This document shows, one piece after another, positions 50,783 through 64,000 of a DNA stretch of 64,000 nucleotides. The notes under the pieces were generated by a model. The model saw nothing but the letters and a program-made list of their open reading frames with translations. It was not told the origin of the DNA and did not search any database. Within the stretch, counting starts at the first letter, position 1; every line of letters begins with the position of its first letter. Origin of the DNA: Agreia sp. VKM Ac-1783 (lineage in GTDB: Bacteria > Actinomycetota > Actinomycetes > Actinomycetales > Microbacteriaceae). The translations under genes and the position numbers were made by a program. The DNA is taken from NCBI RefSeq assembly GCF_900177765.1, contig NZ_FXWI01000002.1, positions 868,001 through 932,000 on the forward strand, given 5' to 3'.

Positions 50783-51973
50783 GTGGTGCGACTTATCTCT
50801 CGTCGTTTCACCGTGCTCACTGCTGCCCTCGTCGGTCTCGCTCTCGTCGCGACCGCGGTCGGCCCGACGAGCCCGGCAAGCGAGCGGGCGGATGCCGCAT
50901 CCATCGCCCCGACGACCGTGACGGCCGCCACTCCCCCGGGTTTCGACCCCGGATTCATCATCTCCGACGACCTCTTCTACGACGGCGGCGCACTCGACGC
51001 TGACGAGGTGCAGGAGTTTCTCGACGAGCAGGTTCCCGCCTGCGCTCCCGGCGTGGTCTGCCTGGCCGACTACACCCAGAAGACGGTGACGCGCGAGGGC
51101 GACGACGTGTGCGGCGCCTACGGCGGGCGCGAGTCGGAGACGGGCGCCGAGATCATCGCCAAGGTCGGTCTCGCCTGTGGGATCAGCCAGAAGGCGCTGC
51201 TCGTGTTGCTGCAGAAAGAGCAGTCGCTCGTGCGCAACCCCGCCCCGACGGCCGGCGACTTCTCGTTCGCCACGGGCTACGCATGCCCCGATACGGCTGC
51301 CTGCGACGTGGAGTACTCGGGCTTCTACAACCAGCTGTACTGGGCCGCTTGGCAGCTCAAGCGCTACTCCAACCCGCCGGGCACGACCGAGTTCTTCACG
51401 AGCCGACCGATCGGTCAGCCGAGCCCGATCGCGTACAACCCCGACGCATCCTGCGGCAGCGCCGACGTGACTCTCAAGAACATCGCCACGGCGGCCCTCT
51501 ACTACTACACGCCCTACCAGCCCAACCCGGCCGTCATCGCCGGCGACGCCAACGCGGCCTGTGGCGCCTTCGGCAACCTCAACTTCTGGAAGTTCTATTC
51601 AGAGTGGTTCGGCAACCCGACTCGCGGCTCGATCACGCAGGGCGCACTCGACGACGTCTCAGTCGTGCGCGGCCGCGTGGTGGCCAAGGGCTGGGCGATC
51701 GACCCGAGCTCGCTGCGGGCGTCCACCTCGGTGCGACTCACGGTGACGGATGCGGCCGGCCGCATCCAGACGACGACGCTGCAGGCCGGCGCAACAACGC
51801 GAGGCGCGCTGACGTTCAACTCGCTGTCAGGCCTCGATCACGGATTCAGCGGCGGCACCGAGGTGGGCACGCAGGGCCTCGTGCAGGTGTGCGCCGTGGC
51901 GCTGCCCCTCGACGGCACGTCGTCGAGCATCGAACCGCTGGGCTGCACGACGGTTTTCGCGCTCACGCCCTAG
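50783..51973 (+). CDS. Secreted lysozyme-like/hemagglutinin-type protein
   Basis: A 396-residue exported protein. Signal peptide about 1-40 (Sec type, TAALVGLALVATAVG). The central region (about 55-280) includes DPGFIISDDLFYDG, IIAKVGLACGISQKALLVLL and LQKEQSLVRN, the pattern of a secreted family in Micrococcales that resembles a transglycosylase-like fold; several paired cysteines (TYACPDTAACDVEY, NPDASCGSAD) suggest disulfides. The C-terminal beta-domain (about 285-396) is an Ig/adhesin-like fold. It is coupled to the MarR gene. Enzymatic activity is not established. Confidence 0.75.
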   Translation: MVRLISRRFTVLTAALVGLALVATAVGPTSPASERADAASIAPTTVTAATPPGFDPGFIISDDLFYDGGALDADEVQEFLDEQVPACAPGVVCLADYTQKTVTREGDDVCGAYGGRESETGAEIIAKVGLACGISQKALLVLLQKEQSLVRNPAPTAGDFSFATGYACPDTAACDVEYSGFYNQLYWAAWQLKRYSNPPGTTEFFTSRPIGQPSPIAYNPDASCGSADVTLKNIATAALYYYTPYQPNPAVIAGDANAACGAFGNLNFWKFYSEWFGNPTRGSITQGALDDVSVVRGRVVAKGWAIDPSSLRASTSVRLTVTDAAGRIQTTTLQAGATTRGALTFNSLSGLDHGFSGGTEVGTQGLVQVCAVALPLDGTSSSIEPLGCTTVFALTP

Positions 51974-51986
51974 CCAGCTCGATGCT

Positions 51987-52013
51987 CGTGTCGAGCGTGT
52001 CGAGCGTGTCGAG
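51987..52013. repeat. Three tandem copies of a 9-base repeat at the argG end
   Basis: CGTGTCGAG is repeated three times head-to-tail between the stop codons of the secreted-protein gene and argG (stop at 52014). Slippage would alter only intergenic DNA. Confidence 0.9.
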
Positions 52014-56662
<4,649 letters not shown>

Positions 56663-56668
56663 CGCTCA

Positions 56669-56674
56669 AACTTA
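56669..56674 (-). promoter_or_regulatory. -10 hexamer of leaderless M20 peptidase gene
   Basis: TAAGTT (complement) ends six bases before the ATG at 56662. Confidence 0.5.
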
Positions 56675-56721
56675 TCGCTCCCCGGCGGCTCACATCGTCA
56701 TGTGGCGGAGCCGAGCGCCGG

Positions 56722-56727
56722 TAGCGT
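56722..56727 (+). promoter_or_regulatory. -10 hexamer of leaderless apt
   Basis: TAGCGT ends six bases before the apt ATG at 56734; the nearby GAAGG is too close to the ATG for ribosome binding. Confidence 0.55.
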
Positions 56728-56733
56728 GAAGGT

Positions 56734-57273
56734 ATGCCCGCTGAAACGACTGCCGAACTCATCGATGCCCATCTGCTCACCGTGCAGGACTTCCCGAGCG
56801 AGGGCATCCTGTTCCGCGACGTGACGAGCGTCTATGCGAACGGCGAGGCATTCGCCTCGGTCGTCGACGCCTTCGCCTCGCACGATTGGGGGCAGGTGGA
56901 TGCCGTGCTCGGCATCGAGGCACGCGGGTTCGGTATCGCCGCGGCCATGGCCTACGCGCGCAAGGTAGGAATGGTCTCGGTGCGCAAGGCGGGCAAGCTT
57001 CCCGGTGAACTGCTGAGCGAGGACTACGCCCTCGAATACGGAACGGCCACGCTGCAGGTGCAGCCGAACGTTCTGCCTCGAGGATCGCGCGTCGTTATCC
57101 TCGACGACCTGCTCGCCACCGGAGGCACGCTCGCAGCCGTCGTGAAACTCGCCGAGCGCGCGGGTTGGGTCGTCGCCGGCATCGGCGTGGTCATCGCACT
57201 CGACGACCTCGGTGGGCGCGCTGCTCTCGCTGGCCACGACATCCTCGAGCTGAGCACGTACCCCGCGTCGTAG
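56734..57273 (+). CDS. apt: Adenine phosphoribosyltransferase
   Basis: A 179-residue APRT: adenine + PRPP to AMP. The PRPP-binding loop is VVILDDLLATGGTLAAVVKL, and VLGIEARGFGIAAAMAYARK and VRKAGKLPGELL are standard. Leaderless start. It is convergent with the alpha/beta hydrolase gene, eight bases apart. Useful with the nucleoside hydrolase operon further right in purine salvage. Confidence 0.95.
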   Translation: MPAETTAELIDAHLLTVQDFPSEGILFRDVTSVYANGEAFASVVDAFASHDWGQVDAVLGIEARGFGIAAAMAYARKVGMVSVRKAGKLPGELLSEDYALEYGTATLQVQPNVLPRGSRVVILDDLLATGGTLAAVVKLAERAGWVVAGIGVVIALDDLGGRAALAGHDILELSTYPAS

Positions 57274-57280
57274 GCCGCGG

Positions 57281-57898
57281 TCAGCGCAGCTGCGCTGTGA
57301 TCGTCTGAGCCAGTTCGCGCAGGAACTCTGCATGATCGAGACCTGGCGTGGGCGAAATGTGTGGTGGCAACGTGCTCATGAAGTCGTAGTGCCCCACGTT
57401 CGAGTGCTCACTGATGACCGCGTCGCTGGGCGCCGAGCGAAGCACCGAAGCGGTGCCCGGCGGGGTTACCGTGTCTGAAGCGCCGACGTGCACATACAGG
57501 GGCGCCACAACATGATCGAGCGCTCCAGGGGCGGCGAACCATCCGACGGTCGGAGCGAGGAGCACGAGTCGGGTCACGCGCGGGTTCGGGATCACGTCGA
57601 TGGGCTGGCCGTCTCTGCCCCACGGTTGGGCTCCCGCCAAACAGAGCGCTGCCCAGGCGCCGATCGAGTGTCCGACGACGCTCACCGCCGAATCGACGTC
57701 GCCATCCTCCGCGAGGGCACGGTTCAGACCGTCTACCCGCGCTTGCAACTGCGACGTGGTGACGGTTCGCGGGTCGAAGTGTTCGCTCTGTGGGGCGACG
57801 ACATGAAATCCTGCGTCGCGGATGGCGTCGATGAGAACGGAATAGCGAGCAGGGTCTCCTCCTGCGCCTGGAGCGAAGAGAACCGTGGGTGTGCTCAC
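57281..57898 (-). CDS. Alpha/beta hydrolase
   Basis: A 205-residue hydrolase with the nucleophile elbow GHSIG (Ser in VVGHSIGAWAAL), oxyanion-hole segment LFAPGAGGDPARY near the N-terminus, an acid near VHVGASDTVTPP and the catalytic His in SNVGHYDFM. It may be a dienelactone- or lipase-type hydrolase. GTG start five bases after the ispE stop, so cotranscribed with ispE. Confidence 0.88.
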   Translation of the reverse strand: MSTPTVLFAPGAGGDPARYSVLIDAIRDAGFHVVAPQSEHFDPRTVTTSQLQARVDGLNRALAEDGDVDSAVSVVGHSIGAWAALCLAGAQPWGRDGQPIDVIPNPRVTRLVLLAPTVGWFAAPGALDHVVAPLYVHVGASDTVTPPGTASVLRSAPSDAVISEHSNVGHYDFMSTLPPHISPTPGLDHAEFLRELAQTITAQLR

Positions 57899-57903
57899 GA
57901 CGT

Positions 57904-58839
57904 CTAGTCGCCGATGACTCGCGCGCCGTGCACCGGCCCGGTGACCCGCACCACGCGATGCCGAGCGGCACTCAGCGCGATCTGCAGTTCGAGGGCCGCA
58001 TCGAGGTTCTCGGCGAGAAACGCGACCGTGGGGCCAGATCCCGACACGATGCCCGCGAGCGCGCCGTTGGCCTCACCCAGTTCGAGGATGCCCGTGAGCG
58101 CCGGGTTCAGGTGCAGCGCGGGGGCCTGCAGGTCGTTGTAGAGCGCGTCGGCGAGCACGAGGGAGTCGCCCGACCGGAGCGCCTGCAGCACGGCGGTGTC
58201 GACCGTCGGCTGAGTCTGCGCGGGAAAGATGTCTTGAGCGTGACGATCGCGGTGCCGGTCGAGCTCGCGGTACACCTCGGGCGTGCTCGATCCGAAGTCG
58301 GCGAGCACGAGAACCCACTGGAAGGAGCCCTTGGCGAGAGCGGGGCTGAGCTGGTCGCCACGACCCGTTCCGATGGCCGTTCCGCCGGTCAGTGCGAACG
58401 GAACGTCCGCTCCGAGGCGGGATGCGAGACCGAGGAGCTCGTCGCGACCCAGGTCGGTTCCCCAGAGTGTGTCGCACGCCACGAGGGTCGCGGCCGCGTC
58501 GGCGGATCCACCGCCCATCCCGCCGGCGATGGGCACGTTCTTCTCGATGTCGAGGTGTACGCCTCCGCGGTAGCCCGCCTTGCGCGCCAGCATGCGTGCC
58601 GCGCGGATGGCTAGATTCGTGCCGTCTACTTCGAGACCCGAGCAGTCGATGCTGCCGCCGAACGACACCGAGAAGTCGTCGGAGATCGTGGCCCGCACGT
58701 TCTCGTAGAGCGAGACGGCCTGATATGCCGTGGCCACGTCGTGGTATCCGTCATCCATCACCGCCCCGACCTTCAGGAAGACGTTGATCTTTCCCGGCGC
58801 CCGAACGTGCACTGTCGACAGCGCCCTCTGAGTGACCAT
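57904..58839 (-). CDS. ispE: 4-diphosphocytidyl-2-C-methyl-D-erythritol kinase
   Basis: A 311-residue GHMP kinase of the non-mevalonate isoprenoid pathway. The ATP-binding motif is [31 protein letters not shown] and [11 protein letters not shown] are family signatures. The ATG lies six bases after TAGGTT (complement 58846-58851), so the transcript is leaderless. In many actinobacteria ispE follows ksgA; ksgA is not in this window. Confidence 0.95.
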   Translation of the reverse strand: MVTQRALSTVHVRAPGKINVFLKVGAVMDDGYHDVATAYQAVSLYENVRATISDDFSVSFGGSIDCSGLEVDGTNLAIRAARMLARKAGYRGGVHLDIEKNVPIAGGMGGGSADAAATLVACDTLWGTDLGRDELLGLASRLGADVPFALTGGTAIGTGRGDQLSPALAKGSFQWVLVLADFGSSTPEVYRELDRHRDRHAQDIFPAQTQPTVDTAVLQALRSGDSLVLADALYNDLQAPALHLNPALTGILELGEANGALAGIVSGSGPTVAFLAENLDAALELQIALSAARHRVVRVTGPVHGARVIGD

Positions 58840-58845
58840 GCAATC

Positions 58846-58851
58846 AACCTA
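58846..58851 (-). promoter_or_regulatory. -10 hexamer of leaderless ispE
   Basis: TAGGTT (complement) ends six bases before the ispE ATG at 58839. Confidence 0.5.
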
Positions 58852-58882
58852 TATGCAACCGGAGGGGCGGTCCGACCGCAGG

Positions 58883-59872
58883 CTACGCGCGGCCGAGTCC
58901 CGCCAGCACCGAGACGAAGTCGGCGAGGAACGCCTGCCTGTCGACATCGAGCACAACCTGCGTGTCAGGGGCCGGCGTGACCGGCCAGCTCACGGGCAGC
59001 CCTTCGTCGGTGCGCACCAGGTGCGCGCGCGTGGCGAAGCCGTCGGTCGTGATGTTCACCGGTCCCGACACCGACGACGTGATCCACTCGGGCTGAACGA
59101 GCAATGCTGCGGCCAGCCCGTCGTGAGCCGGCGAGACCCGGCGTCCCCACGAGAACTGGTAGAAGTCCATGTACGCCTCGAGGATGTCGGCCGAGAACGT
59201 GGCCCACTCCGTTCCCGCTCGATGCAGCGACTGCACGGCCGCCTCGTCGACGATCGTGCCCGCCGTCACGTTCACGCCCACCATCACGAGGTTCGTGCGT
59301 TCAGCGGCGAACACGCGGGCTGCGGCGATGGCGTCGTTGTGGATGTTCGCGTCGACCATCTGAACGGTGCCGAGCGGCGGGAACGGCCCCGAGCCGCCCA
59401 TGATGACGGTCGAACGGAACAGCGTGAGTAGCTGGGGTTCGATCTCGAGGGCGAGCCCCACGTTGGTGAGCGGGCCGATCGGCAGCAGATCGTAGTAACC
59501 GGGGCGCGACCGGGCCAGCTCGACGAGAAGCTCGGCCGACGACAGGGGCGACAGATTGCGCGGCGTCAGCTTCTCGCTATAGAGGTCTCCCAGCCCGTCG
59601 TGTCCGTGCACGTGACCGGCGATGCGGGGCTCCCCGTTGATGGGGCCGTCGGCGCCCCGCGCCACGAGCGTGTCCTCGAGGCCGGCGATCTTCAACACCC
59701 GAGCGATGTTGGCCACGGCGTCTTCCACGGGCGTGTTGCCGTAGACGCTGGTGATCGCCGAGATCTCCGCGTCTTCTCGGCCTGCCAGGTAGAGGAGCGC
59801 GAGGGCGTCGTCGATGCCCGTGTCGGTGTCGACGATGATGTGACGAACGTCGTTCTGATCTGCTGCGGTCAT
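58883..59872 (-). CDS. Inosine-uridine-preferring nucleoside hydrolase family protein
   Basis: A 329-residue nucleoside hydrolase cleaving ribonucleosides to ribose and base. The calcium-binding acids are in IIVDTDTGIDDALALL, the loop YGNTPVEDAVANI, the substrate region MGGSGPFPPLG and the HDGLAAALLVQPE motif. ATGA overlap with the upstream permease gene: last gene of a coupled uptake operon. The presence of the hydrolase indicates that the operon imports nucleosides for salvage or carbon. Confidence 0.92.
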   Translation of the reverse strand: MTAADQNDVRHIIVDTDTGIDDALALLYLAGREDAEISAITSVYGNTPVEDAVANIARVLKIAGLEDTLVARGADGPINGEPRIAGHVHGHDGLGDLYSEKLTPRNLSPLSSAELLVELARSRPGYYDLLPIGPLTNVGLALEIEPQLLTLFRSTVIMGGSGPFPPLGTVQMVDANIHNDAIAAARVFAAERTNLVMVGVNVTAGTIVDEAAVQSLHRAGTEWATFSADILEAYMDFYQFSWGRRVSPAHDGLAAALLVQPEWITSSVSGPVNITTDGFATRAHLVRTDEGLPVSWPVTPAPDTQVVLDVDRQAFLADFVSVLAGLGRA

Positions 59873-60789
59873 GCCTGGGTCTCCTTGGGAACGAGGGTGT
59901 TCGCGCGGCGCCTGGTGACGACGATGCGCATGATCACGAGAACGACGAGGGTGATGGCGTACGGCGCCGCGTCGGTGAGCTGCTGCGGTGCGCCGATGCC
60001 CTGAAGACGGAATCCGAGGGCCTCAGCAGCGCCGAATCCGAGGCAGGCCACCGGCAGCCAGAACGCCTTGTTGGCGACCAGGATCACGGCGGCGACGGCG
60101 ATCCAGCCACGGCCCGCCGTCATGTTCTCGGTGAACAGCGTCACGTTGCCGAGCGACAGTTGCGCCCCCGCGAGACCGCAGAGTCCGCCACCCAGGATGG
60201 TGACCCATGTCTGGTACCGAGCGACGCCGATGCCGAGCGTGGCCGCGGCATCCGGATGCTCGCCCACGCCGCGCAGACGCAGACCGCCGGGCGTCAACCG
60301 AAGCCACAGACCCGCCGCGACGATAAGGACGAACGCGAGCGGCACCAGCACGGATTGGCCTGCGAAGACGTCGCCGATCACGGGGATTCCGGCGAGGAAC
60401 GGCATGGTGCCGATGCCGGCGAGGCCCTGGGGAGCGAACGATCCGGAGGTGTCGAAGAGCACACGGAGAAGAAAGCCCGTGAGTCCGAGAGAGAGCAGAT
60501 TCGTGCCGATCGCGATGATGATCGGATCGGCCTTCCATCGCGCGGCTCCGACCGCGAGGATCACGGAGTAGAGCGCGGTCGACAGCACGGCGATGAGCAC
60601 ACCGGCCCACGCATTGCCCGTGTAGTAGCTGCCCGCGACGGCGGCGAAGGCACCCCAGAGCATCTGACCCTCGAGGGCGATGTTGAAGACGCCCGCCTGC
60701 GCGCACAGCGCCCCGGCGAGGGCGGCGAAGAGGATGGGCGTCGCGCTGGTCAGAACGGCCGCGACGAAGCTCCACTCGAAGATGCTCAT
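59869..60789 (-). CDS. Nucleoside ABC importer permease (YufQ/NupQ type)
   Basis: A 306-residue permease with about eight helices of the BmpA-linked branched-chain-like permease family. The conserved cytoplasmic segment RLRGVGEHPDAAATLGIG is present, as is NIALEGQMLWGAF. Start overlaps the preceding permease stop by one base (TGATG), and the stop overlaps the hydrolase start (ATGA). Confidence 0.93.
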   Translation of the reverse strand: MSIFEWSFVAAVLTSATPILFAALAGALCAQAGVFNIALEGQMLWGAFAAVAGSYYTGNAWAGVLIAVLSTALYSVILAVGAARWKADPIIIAIGTNLLSLGLTGFLLRVLFDTSGSFAPQGLAGIGTMPFLAGIPVIGDVFAGQSVLVPLAFVLIVAAGLWLRLTPGGLRLRGVGEHPDAAATLGIGVARYQTWVTILGGGLCGLAGAQLSLGNVTLFTENMTAGRGWIAVAAVILVANKAFWLPVACLGFGAAEALGFRLQGIGAPQQLTDAAPYAITLVVLVIMRIVVTRRRANTLVPKETQA

Positions 60790-61829
60790 CAGCTGTCCTT
60801 CCCCGCGCCGGCTCGCCGCGCGTCGAGCACGACGCGCAATGCGAGGATCACGATGACCACGCCCTGCAGAACATCGGAGAGCTGTCTCGGCACCTCGGCC
60901 GTGCGTTCCATGCTCGCTCCCCCGACCTGCAGAATCGTGAACAGGATCGCGGTCACCGGAACGAGCGCCGGGCGCCCTCCGGCGAGAAGCGCCGCTGCGA
61001 GGCCGGCGAACGTGTAGCCGGGCGAGATGAGCGCCCCGTCGATGAAACGGTAGGGCGAGGAGAGCACGATGATCGCGCCGACGAGGCCGGCGACCGCTCC
61101 CGCCGAACCCATGGCTCCCAACGCGAGTCGCCCGGGTTTGAGCCCCGCGTACTCACCGAAGCGACGGTTGGCGCCCGTGACGCGCAACTCGAAGCCCACG
61201 GCCGAGCGCGAATCCACGACATAGAAGATCACCATGACAGCGATGATGAGCAGCAGACCCACCGAGGTGTAGCGCAGATCGCCGAGGCTCCAGATATGGG
61301 CATCTTCGGGCAGCACGGGCGTCTGCGCGTTTCCGGAGCCCTTCTCGGCGAGGGGAAAGCGCACGAGGTACGACGCCACGGCGACGGCCACGGGAGACAG
61401 CAGCAGGGTCGAGATGATGATCGGAATGCCGAAGCGCGTGGCCAGAGGCGCTGAGACGGCGGCGAACCCGCCGCTGACGATCATCGCCGCGATCAGGGCC
61501 AGCGGCACAGCGACGATTCCGGGCAGACCGAGCTGACTGGCCACGACGTAGGCGGTGATGCCGCCCAGCACGAGTTGGCCGTTTCCACCGAGGTTGAACT
61601 CGCCCATGCGCAGAGGGATGGCCGCGACGAGACCCATTCCGCAGATGAAGCCCCAGACGGCGAAGGTGTAGTCGAGGTTGCGCGGATCGAGCGATCCCTG
61701 CAGCACAGCGGCGTAGGCGTCGATCGGGTTGAGTCCCGCGAGGAGGATGATGACCGCGCCGATGAGGATCGCGAGAACGACGGCGCCGATGGGCACCACG
61801 GCGGGGTGACGGGTCAGGCGCGCGATCAT
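60789..61829 (-). CDS. Nucleoside ABC importer permease (YufP/NupP type)
   Basis: A 346-residue permease partner of the adjacent one. MGEFNLGGNGQLVLGG and RVTGANRRFGEYAGLKPGR are the conserved loops. I start it at complement 61829 (ATGA overlap with the ATPase stop); a GTG three codons upstream is an alternative. The two permeases form the heteromeric channel. Confidence 0.93.
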   Translation of the reverse strand: MIARLTRHPAVVPIGAVVLAILIGAVIILLAGLNPIDAYAAVLQGSLDPRNLDYTFAVWGFICGMGLVAAIPLRMGEFNLGGNGQLVLGGITAYVVASQLGLPGIVAVPLALIAAMIVSGGFAAVSAPLATRFGIPIIISTLLLSPVAVAVASYLVRFPLAEKGSGNAQTPVLPEDAHIWSLGDLRYTSVGLLLIIAVMVIFYVVDSRSAVGFELRVTGANRRFGEYAGLKPGRLALGAMGSAGAVAGLVGAIIVLSSPYRFIDGALISPGYTFAGLAAALLAGGRPALVPVTAILFTILQVGGASMERTAEVPRQLSDVLQGVVIVILALRVVLDARRAGAGKDS

Positions 61830-63373
61830 GCTGTCCACTCCTCGCCGGCCGCTGCGGCCGCTCCGGCCATCGCCGCGCCGATGCGCTCGGCGCTCGCCTG
61901 CGTGCGGTCGAACTCGGCCACGATCTCGCCCGCGAACATCACGAGCACGCGGTCGGCCAGGGCCAGCAGTTCAGAGATCTCGTGGGAGACCAGCAGGATG
62001 CCTCGGCCCGAGGCTCGGTAGTCGAGCAGGCGACCGTGAATGGCCTCGATTGCTCCGACATCGACTCCCTGGGTCGGCTGCTCGGCGATGAGCAGCGGCG
62101 CCTCGAACGACAACTCGCGGGCGATGACGACCTTCTGAGCGTTTCCGCCCGAGAGCGACCCGACAGGCTGCTTCTCGCCCGAGGTGCGGATGTCGTACGA
62201 CGAGATCTGCTCGCTGGCGCGTCTGCGCGCCCCGGCCAGCGACATCCAGCCCCTGCCGAAGCCGTTCGGCCGGCCGATCGGCGGCTGTCTGTGGTGGCCG
62301 AGCGAGAGATTCTCGGTGATCGACATGGTCACCGCGCTGCCCTCGCCCCGGCGGTCTTCGGGAATCACGGCCAGCCCGGCCGCGCGTCTCGCGGCAACGG
62401 GTGCGCCGGTGACGTCGTCGCCACCGAGCCGGATGCGACCGGCCGAGACAGCGGTCGTGCCCAGGATCGCGGCGACGAGGTCGTGCTGCCCGTTGCCCGA
62501 GACGCCGGCGATTCCGACGATCTCACCGCGTCGTACCGACAGCGAGACGTTGGACACGCGCTCCACCCGCGCCTCCGCGACAGAGACGCCCTCGACCTCG
62601 AGAACGGTGTCGCCGAGCGAACCGGTGCCCGGGTTCGCGACGATCTCGACCTCGCGGCCGGTCATTGCTCGAACGAGTTCGGCCGACGTCGTCTCGGCGG
62701 TGACGAACCGGCCCGAGACACGGCCGTCGCGCAGCACCGTGACCTCGCTCGACACGTCGAGCACTTCTTGGATCTTGTGCGTGACGAGAACCACCGTCGT
62801 GCCCGCCTCTGCTGCCCGCCGGACCACGGTGAACAACGAGGTCACCTCCGAGGGGGTGAGCACGGCGGTCGGCTCGTCGAGAATGAGGATGCGTGCGTCG
62901 CGGTGCAGCGCCTTGAGAATCTCGACGCGCTGACGTGCACCCGCCGAGAGATCTCCGACCCTGGCCTGCGGGTCGGTGTCGAGCCCGTAGCGCTCGGCCA
63001 GGTCGAGAACCCGGGCGGCCGCGGCTGCGCGATCGATGCGGCCACCGCGCGTCGGCTCCGCGCCGAAGACAACGTTCTCGGCGACGGTCATGGAGTCGAA
63101 GAGGCGAAAGTGCTGGTGCACCATGCCGAGGCCTGCAGCGATGGCGTCGAGAGGGCTCGAGAACGAGCGGGCTTCTCCCTCGACGATGATCTCGCCCGAA
63201 TCGGGGCGCACCAGGCCGAACAGAATCGACATGAGCGTCGATTTGCCCGCGCCGTTCTCGCCCATCACCGCGTGCACGGTGCCCCGGGCCAGCACGAGGT
63301 CGATGCCGTCGTTCGCCACGACGGCATCGAACCTCTTGCTGATTCCTCTCAGCTCTACCGCGGCAGTGCTCAT
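61826..63373 (-). CDS. Nucleoside ABC importer, tandem ATP-binding protein (NupO type)
   Basis: A 515-residue double ATPase. NBD1 has [36 protein letters not shown] and LILDEPTAVLTP; NBD2 has GVSGNGQHDL in place of a full Walker A, LSGGNAQKVVIA and LLIAEQPTQGVDVGA, which are usual for this subfamily. The start overlaps the binding-protein stop by four bases. Drives uptake with the two permeases. Confidence 0.95.
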   Translation of the reverse strand: MSTAAVELRGISKRFDAVVANDGIDLVLARGTVHAVMGENGAGKSTLMSILFGLVRPDSGEIIVEGEARSFSSPLDAIAAGLGMVHQHFRLFDSMTVAENVVFGAEPTRGGRIDRAAAAARVLDLAERYGLDTDPQARVGDLSAGARQRVEILKALHRDARILILDEPTAVLTPSEVTSLFTVVRRAAEAGTTVVLVTHKIQEVLDVSSEVTVLRDGRVSGRFVTAETTSAELVRAMTGREVEIVANPGTGSLGDTVLEVEGVSVAEARVERVSNVSLSVRRGEIVGIAGVSGNGQHDLVAAILGTTAVSAGRIRLGGDDVTGAPVAARRAAGLAVIPEDRRGEGSAVTMSITENLSLGHHRQPPIGRPNGFGRGWMSLAGARRRASEQISSYDIRTSGEKQPVGSLSGGNAQKVVIARELSFEAPLLIAEQPTQGVDVGAIEAIHGRLLDYRASGRGILLVSHEISELLALADRVLVMFAGEIVAEFDRTQASAERIGAAMAGAAAAAGEEWTA

Positions 63374-64000
63374 CCGGCGGTGAGGGGATCCTCGACGACG
63401 ATCTCGCCCGAGATGATCTGATCGCGAACGGCCTTGACCTTCTCGATCACGTCGGGGTGATCGGCGATCAGGCACTTCGACGACGCGACGTCGTCTTCGA
63501 GGCCGGTCACTCCGACGCCGCCCTCGGCGAGGCCGTACGACTTGAAGCCGCCTCCGTCGCCGGCGAAGATGTCCTTCACCGCGTTCTCGACCGCGATATC
63601 GACGCGCTTGATCGAGTTGTCGACCACGTTCCCGGGCGACTCGAGGCACTGGTTCGCGTCGACGCCGAATGCCTTGAAGCTGCCGGCGGCGGCGGCCTCG
63701 AACACGCCGAGGTTTCCGGCCGAAGCGGCCGCGTTCACGTAGTCGGCACCGGAGTCGGCGATGATCTGAGCCTGCGCCTTGGCGCGAGCCTGGTCTCCGA
63801 AGGGGTTGTCTCCGCCCACGTACTGCTGGGTGGTCTTCACATCGGGGTTCACACTCTTGGCGCCCGCGAAGTAGGGGTCGATCCAGCGGTGGATGAACGG
63901 AGTGTCGAGCGCGCCGATCGCGCCGATGCTGTTCGTCTGGGTGAGCAGGCCCGCCTCGACGCCGATGAGGTAATTCGACTCGTATTCCTTGAACACGGCG
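63370..64000 (-). CDS. BMP-family nucleoside-binding lipoprotein, C-terminal part
   Basis: The C-terminal about 210 residues of a basic-membrane-protein (BmpA/PnrA) family binding protein; the N-terminus with the signal peptide is beyond the window end. KEYESNYLIGVEAGLLTQTN, GAIGALDTPFIHRWIDPYFAG and GVDANQCLESPG are family features of the type 1 binding fold. First gene of the coupled operon; ligands of this family are purine nucleosides. Confidence 0.92.
   Translation of the reverse strand, partial: AVFKEYESNYLIGVEAGLLTQTNSIGAIGALDTPFIHRWIDPYFAGAKSVNPDVKTTQQYVGGDNPFGDQARAKAQAQIIADSGADYVNAAASAGNLGVFEAAAAGSFKAFGVDANQCLESPGNVVDNSIKRVDIAVENAVKDIFAGDGGGFKSYGLAEGGVGVTGLEDDVASSKCLIADHPDVIEKVKAVRDQIISGEIVVEDPLTAG

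Overview
The window is about 64 kb of high-GC, densely coded DNA. It looks like the chromosome of an actinobacterium of the Micrococcales, most probably Microbacteriaceae. The reasons are the order mfd / pth / rplY (Ctc-type L25) ... prs / glmU ... ABC-F / apt / ispE, a CGYC mycoredoxin, a DUF222-HNH endonuclease, an E. coli-type argG, a MarR plus secreted lysozyme-like pair, and many start codons six bases downstream of a TANNNT hexamer (leaderless transcripts). There is no prophage, insertion sequence, rRNA or CRISPR array. One tRNA (Gln, TTG) is present. The assignment rests on recognition of proteins and gene order, not on a search.

Layout. 1-3500: start of mfd, a small membrane protein, pth (apparently with a CTG start), rplY and a polytopic membrane protein. 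3500-5400: a divergent EamA exporter / LysR pair. 5486-20868: a long sugar and sugar-acid catabolic region with an SMP-30 lactonase, IclR regulator, three-gene ribose-type ABC importer, sugar isomerase/epimerase, idonate-type dehydrogenase, FAH-family hydrolase, gluconate-5-dehydrogenase-type SDR, MHS-type symporter, second IclR regulator, D-2-hydroxyacid dehydrogenase, beta-hydroxyacid dehydrogenase and gnd. 20924-25293: a polar amino acid ABC importer and a YtcJ-type amidohydrolase. 25414-31888: mycoredoxin, prs, glmU, two LysM proteins, a DUF222-HNH gene and a palindromic intergenic repeat array. 31930-38415: a siderophore-interacting protein under a DtxR/IdeR box, an RpiB-like isomerase, a TetR/MMPL pair and a cardiolipin synthase. 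38454-42672: hutH divergent from an IclR regulator, and a TetR divergent from a medium-chain oxidoreductase. 42726-48282: phosphoglycerate-mutase-like phosphatase, nnrD, 5'-3' exonuclease, then a degenerate stretch with a broken small ORF, a truncated sigma factor reading frame, and a 91%-identical partial duplicate of the exonuclease gene. 48318-58839: Tat-exported DUF1906 protein, tRNA-Gln, marR and a secreted protein, argG, ABC-F, M20 peptidase, apt, hydrolase, ispE. 58883-64000: a five-gene translationally coupled operon for nucleoside uptake and hydrolysis, cut by the window end.

Working together. The 5-21 kb region most plausibly imports and oxidises aldonates or ketoaldonates and feeds 6-phosphogluconate to gnd; no kinase or sugar-acid dehydratase is present in the window, so part of the pathway is elsewhere or different. 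The regulatory DNA is unusually legible: several perfect palindromes lie in divergent regulator/target gaps (hutH/iclR, tetR/oxidoreductase, the second IclR cluster) together with an iron box. No wholly new system is evident; the most unusual parts are the 45.3-47.7 kb scar with a coupled sigma-factor fragment, the CTG start of pth, the leader ORF before cls, and the sugar-acid cluster.
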